A stretch of DNA of 64,000 nt from Nissolia schottii. Taxonomy: Eukaryota; Streptophyta; Magnoliopsida; Fabales; Fabaceae. Numbering within the stretch: the first letter of the stretch is position 1; each line of letters opens with the position of its first letter. Below are positions 60,149 to 64,000 of this stretch, piece by piece. The DNA lies in assembly GCA_003254905.1 (NCBI GenBank), contig QANU01055021.1, forward strand, positions 1-64,000, read 5' to 3'. The notes below the pieces were generated by a model. It saw only the letters and a program-made list of their open reading frames with translations, was not told the origin of the DNA and made no database searches. The translations under genes were made by a program, and so were the position numbers.

Positions 60149-60440
60149 TTCCACCCCCCTTACTGAAATTTTGTCCCAAAATTTGAGCATCGTTACGCAT
60201 CCAAAACCTATTCTGGATTGGTTAGGGGTCCGGGAATGTTTCCTCGAGATGCCCTAACTTCCTAGTCTCTTTGGGATCAATTGGAACCACTAAAAGCATC
60301 CTTAAGAGGCCTCATTCGAATCCCTTATGATTATTCACTCGAATGATTTTCTGAGCTCTCAACTCATTCGATTGAAGCATTCGAATGCCTTCGTATTTAC
60401 TAATTCATTCGAATGAACAACATGTTTCATTCGAATGAAC
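58990..60440. repeat. Clustered CATTCGAATG palindromes
   Basis: The 10-bp palindrome CATTCGAATG, and variants such as CATTCGATTG and TTCGACTGAA, is repeated in the LTR (58990-59250) and just inside internal region 2 (60310-60440, three exact copies). Further exact copies occur at 56775-56845 and 62780-62845 (three each) and at about 54310. They flank the start and downstream side of the antisense ORF. Confidence 0.8.
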
Positions 60441-63082
60441 TACGATATGAAGCCATTTTAAACGTCTTTCTTTCTATTTCTTCGACATTTCTTCTCTTCT
60501 CCTCCACCGAACCCTAACCCTAGCAGAGCTCAGATTCTCTCTTGCTCCTACCACCCAAATTTCTTGCCCTTTTCCTTCCCCTCACCGTGTGCCCTATCTC
60601 CCCCTTCTATTTCCTCTTCAATTCCTCTCCTCTCCGTCCTCTATCCGGGGCTCGCACATTGGGTTTCGTCAGAAGCGCAATGGCGCAATTTCAAAACTTG
60701 TTATAAGGAAAGGGACATCATGGTGCCCAATATTTTGGATCGCGATACGTTCGAGGAGACTTAGCAGAAATCCTTACTTTCCTAGTTCTGCTGAACTGCT
60801 GGAGTTCGTCTGCTTCAGTTAGCTGGTTTACCCACACCTGGTCCTCGTGTTCTACAGCAACATGCGAATCAATGACAACGTGCTGATGACCGAGGTCTGC
60901 GGTATTCCCATTGAGCTGACCCTGGAGCAGTTCGGGTCCATTCTCGAGATACCGGCTACCAGACATGAGCTGTCCTCCGGTTTGTCCGAGCGGGCATTCA
61001 CTTCGGCCAAGGTTCCGTTCGGGGATGTCTTGGCCTTGGACACCATCGGCCACTCTGGTGTCAAGAGCTCAAAGAATCGGCCGCAAGTCAGCGGTTTCCC
61101 AGTAGATCAGCGCATCTACCATTACCTGCTGACGTACACCCTAGTCTTGCGGAACCAAAAACACTCTGTTATGACCAAGGACGACTGCCTCGTGCTCTGG
61201 GCCTTGGCTGAGCGCCATGAGCTCAAATGGGCCTTGCTCGTGATGCAGCGCATGGGCCAAGCTCGCATCTGGGGCAACGCGCTTCCCTACGGCTTGCAGA
61301 TCACTGAGTTACTCCACCATTTTCAGGTCCCTTTCTCAGGTCTGAGATTCGTTCTTTCGCTTTCCTTTATGTCGTTCATTTTCTAGCGGGTTGTGTTTTT
61401 GCTAATTGAGGTTTCTGTTGGTTTTCCTTGTTTTGCAGCGGAGCTAAAATGGTCGCCGAAGGTCACATGGAAGGTCGACTTCGGCTGCTTGGCTAAAATG
61501 CACATCTCCCTCATCGACGACAACCAGCTGGCGTATGACGCGACTCAGGGAGGTCGTGCAAGAAAGAGAGCAGCTCCCTCTTCTCCTTCCCCTCCTTCGA
61601 CCTCTGTTGACCCAGCTGCTGCTGCTTCTGGCCCTTCTGAGTTGGCCACAGCTCCCGGCTTCTCATCGCAGCAGATGGACCTGCTCATGAGTCACTTCGA
61701 CACCTGAGCATGGACATGTCGCGTCTAGAGAGTTTTGAGCATGTGGTGATGCGGATGGATCGGGATCTGGACGCAGTCTACAGACACCTGGGGTGGTCTA
61801 GGTCCGCTCCAGCTGGGAGTGCTTCTGCCTCAGGTCTCGTTCCGGCGGCCATAGAGGAGGATCCGGCACCTGCTCCTGAGGAGGCTGAGTAGAGATTGTA
61901 GGGTTTTTAGGGTTTAGGACGCTTAGGATTTTGTATAGTAGCTTTAATGACATTTTGTAAATGACCTAGGTTAGGGGCTTTTAGGGAATTTTACTTGTAA
62001 CGGGTCTGGCTAGGTCCTAACTTATGTAATTATGCGGCTAATTATTAATACAATGCTTGTGTTATTCCTCTTTGTACCGATCTTAGTTAATGCATTTTAA
62101 AATCACATTTAATAGTTTAATTATGCACTTTGAGGGCATTTTCGTCCCTACACAGCAAATTAGGGTTTTGGACGGCTTTGCACCTCTCGTTAGTACCTAC
62201 GCATAGTGTCTAGGGAGGGGATCAGGGAAATTGGATCTCCGTTCATGGAATAAGGGGAAAATTATAGGTTATGGGGGTATTATGGCCAATTTAGGGTTCA
62301 GGGGTAAAATGGTAATTTTGGGGGCAATGGCTCCCGTCTAACCCTCGGCTGGTCTCTACATGCCTATTGGGAGTTGAATGAAGGCCACATAGGTAGATTT
62401 GACCTAACTTGCAACGAGTATGCATGTGTATGAAATTTCGCCTCCTTACAAGGCGTTTACGGGTCATTGGTGGACGTCGCTACCGTAACGGCTCGTGGTC
62501 AGGTCCAGGACCATGCCTGCACCAAAACAGTTTCGTTGGCGAAGTCGAATTCAAAAATTTGGCAAAAATCGACTTTGAACGGGGGAAAAAGCTCATAACA
62601 AACAAATTTTCCCGTGGAGGGTTAAAATCGAGCAATTGAAGGAGTTCGTCGAGGCGCCCATTGGATTTCAATCCCAAATAGGATAAGGGACTAAGGTGGG
62701 AAAGCTCCGGGGTGTAACAAAATGCAGAATACAAAATTCATTGCAATTTGGACAATTTGGTTGTTGTCATTCAAATGAGCCTCAGGCCTGCATTCGAATG
62801 AACCTTAATTCGTGAAGCATTCGAATGACGCATTCGAATGAATCCTGAAATATTTTTTCATAACTGTTTTAACACTCTTCTTTCCTTGCTCCCTGCTTCC
62901 TTCTTCCCTCGGGGACTCGCATGTACCTCTCCCTTGCTTTCCTCACCCTTGCAATTCTCCGGCTCACCTTGGGCTACCTGGCGGCCCAATCAGTGCCACA
63001 TTCGTCACGTTCCCAGGGTTTCGGTGGTCTGTCGCTGCTTGCGACCCCTTGGAGAACCTGCAAAACCCTCAACCATAAGTAA
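60149..63082 (-). mobile_element. Internal region 2 of the retroelement array
   Basis: Closely similar to 54057-57085, starting with the same polypurine tract (60149-60162). Compared with region 1 it lacks about 110 bp around the antisense ORF start. It breaks off at CATAAGTAA, where a new LTR begins at 63083; its own primer-binding site and outer LTR are therefore beyond the insertion. Confidence 0.8.
60660..61892 (+). pseudogene. Antisense extra ORF, copy 2 (better preserved)
   Basis: Exon 1 ends at 61339 and exon 2 starts at 61439, with the same 99-nt intron as copy 1 (TCAG|GTCTGAG ... TTTTGCAG|CGGAGC). From FYSNMRINDNVLMTEV through GMGQAR-type sequence (VMQRMGQARIWGNALPYG) to VPFS|AELKWSPKVTWKVDFG it is open. 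Upstream, stops follow DTFEET and CFS. In exon 2 a one-base deletion after MSHFDT shifts the frame; the ancestral tail RLESFEHVVMRMDRDLDAVY resumes in another frame and ends at 61892. The start codon region seen in copy 1 is deleted. The protein has no catalytic motif that I recognise. Confidence 0.65.
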
Positions 63083-64000
63083 TGTAACATCCCACTTCTT
63101 TCTTAGTGAAATTTTCCCAAAAATACCTGTTAGTAGACTGTTCGCTGAGTTGATTGTATGAATTAACTTGTAGAGGTCAGTAGAAATTTCTCGGTAAGGA
63201 TTTGATAAATTCTGCTGACACTCAAATGATTCCTCTCGAAAAAACTTAGACTGTCGAAAAAATAGAAATCGGTTCGGTTTCGGACGATTCCGCAGACACT
63301 AGAACAGTCCCGTTTGGCCCTGTCAACCAATAGAACTGAGCAGAGAGTCTCAAGTCTCTGGAAATCCAACCTATACCGGGAGAAAGTCCCAAGTACCTTA
63401 GATTAGACCCGCAACCTTATTGGGAAGTTTGGGAGAGAGCGAAACCGCAAGCGGAACGGTTGTCCGCAGACGCGGGAGCTTAACGATGTATTAGAGGTAT
63501 CTATGAAAAATACTCCTCCGGAGAAAAATTCACAAACACATTCTAAAAATAATATTCTTAGGAAGAGGGAAATTAGAGGATCGCGACGGTATAAGCAGAA
63601 TATTTTTCGGACGACCGTGCGCGACGCACCGGGACTGCGAACGATCAAAAACGAGCGAAACGGGACTGAGGTGGGACCCAATCAGATGCAGCACGTGGGG
63701 AAGGCAGATTTATCAAGGAAAATAATTAAAAATTCCTTGATGTGACTTGATTTGACCTTAGTATTATCCAAACTAATTAAATAATTAGAAAAGTAATTAA
63801 AAAGGGCATTTTGGTAATTTTGGGGCCAAGGGCAAAATGGTAAAAGGGGCATCAGCCCTTGGGCTATAAATAGCACCCCAAAACCAAAAATGAAGAGGAA
63901 AAATTAGAAACCTTGTCAGAACTCTGTCCGTTTGCCGATCGACTGTCGTTCTGTTAAACCGGAGACCTAGACACCGCCTGCCTTAAGCCCAGTTCACTTC
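63083..64000 (+). mobile_element. Start of a further LTR, continues past the window
   Basis: TGTAACATCCCACTTC begins exactly where similarity between the two internal regions stops. A TATA box (GGCTATAAATAGC) at about 63862-63874 on the plus strand, followed by leader-like sequence, is as expected for an LTR promoter. A plus-orientation Ty3-like LTR inserted into internal region 2 is the simplest reading; AGTAA at 63078-63082 would be one copy of the target duplication. Confidence 0.65.
63862..63874 (+). promoter_or_regulatory. TATA box of the inserted LTR
   Basis: GGCTATAAATAGC, a near-perfect plant TATA box, about 780 bp into the LTR that starts at 63083, in plus orientation. Confidence 0.55.

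Noticed and set aside
54057-63082. Simple tandem duplication of a host gene
   Set aside because: LTR ends, polypurine tracts and a tRNA-Met primer site explain the repeated units better.

Overview
The window is nuclear DNA of a eudicot plant. It is AT-rich, its genes carry many short exons with GT-AG introns, and the recognisable products belong to plant families: a clade I serine carboxypeptidase-like protein, a P-class PPR protein, a phytosulfokine precursor, PRP40A, an organellar RsmE-type methyltransferase and MRS2. Large parts are transposon-derived. There is one long assembly gap (14205-14588) and three single-N joins (2163, 25645, 53693). I cannot name the species. Gene coordinates below span first to last coding exon; exon limits were set by hand from reading frame and splice signals. 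Family names come from sequence recognition, not from a search. || Layout. 1-12.7 kb is transposon-rich: a solo LTR (694-4061), a minisatellite of GAACAAAC units (4486-5460), a lone MRS2 magnesium-transporter first exon (6567-6929), a Helitron helicase remnant fused to a copied 3' end of the neighbouring carboxypeptidase gene (8448-8991), and a 2.5 kb element full of TTTGTGCA motifs (9355-11885). 12.7-23.5 kb holds four minus-strand genes: SCPL (14 exons), an intronless PPR gene, a 153-aa unknown protein and a 69-aa basic protein. 23.5-28.8 kb is mostly empty with one small MITE-like element. 28.8-31.1 kb is an rsmE-like gene (8 exons). 34.5-34.9 kb is a two-exon phytosulfokine precursor. 37.9-49.3 kb is a 28-exon PRP40A-like splicing factor. 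|| 51.0-64 kb is retrotransposon territory: a solo LTR with a perfect target-site duplication and a paralogous empty site, then an LTR / internal / LTR / internal array in minus orientation with tRNA-Met primer-binding site and polypurine tracts. Its internal regions contain no gag-pol that I can see. Instead they hold a plus-strand (antisense) ORF split by a 99-nt intron. A further LTR starts at 63083 inside the second internal region. || The genes do not form a pathway. They are independent housekeeping or specialised plant genes, and nearly all point in the minus direction. The most unusual system is the tandem retroelement with a spliced antisense gene and clustered CATTCGAATG palindromes.
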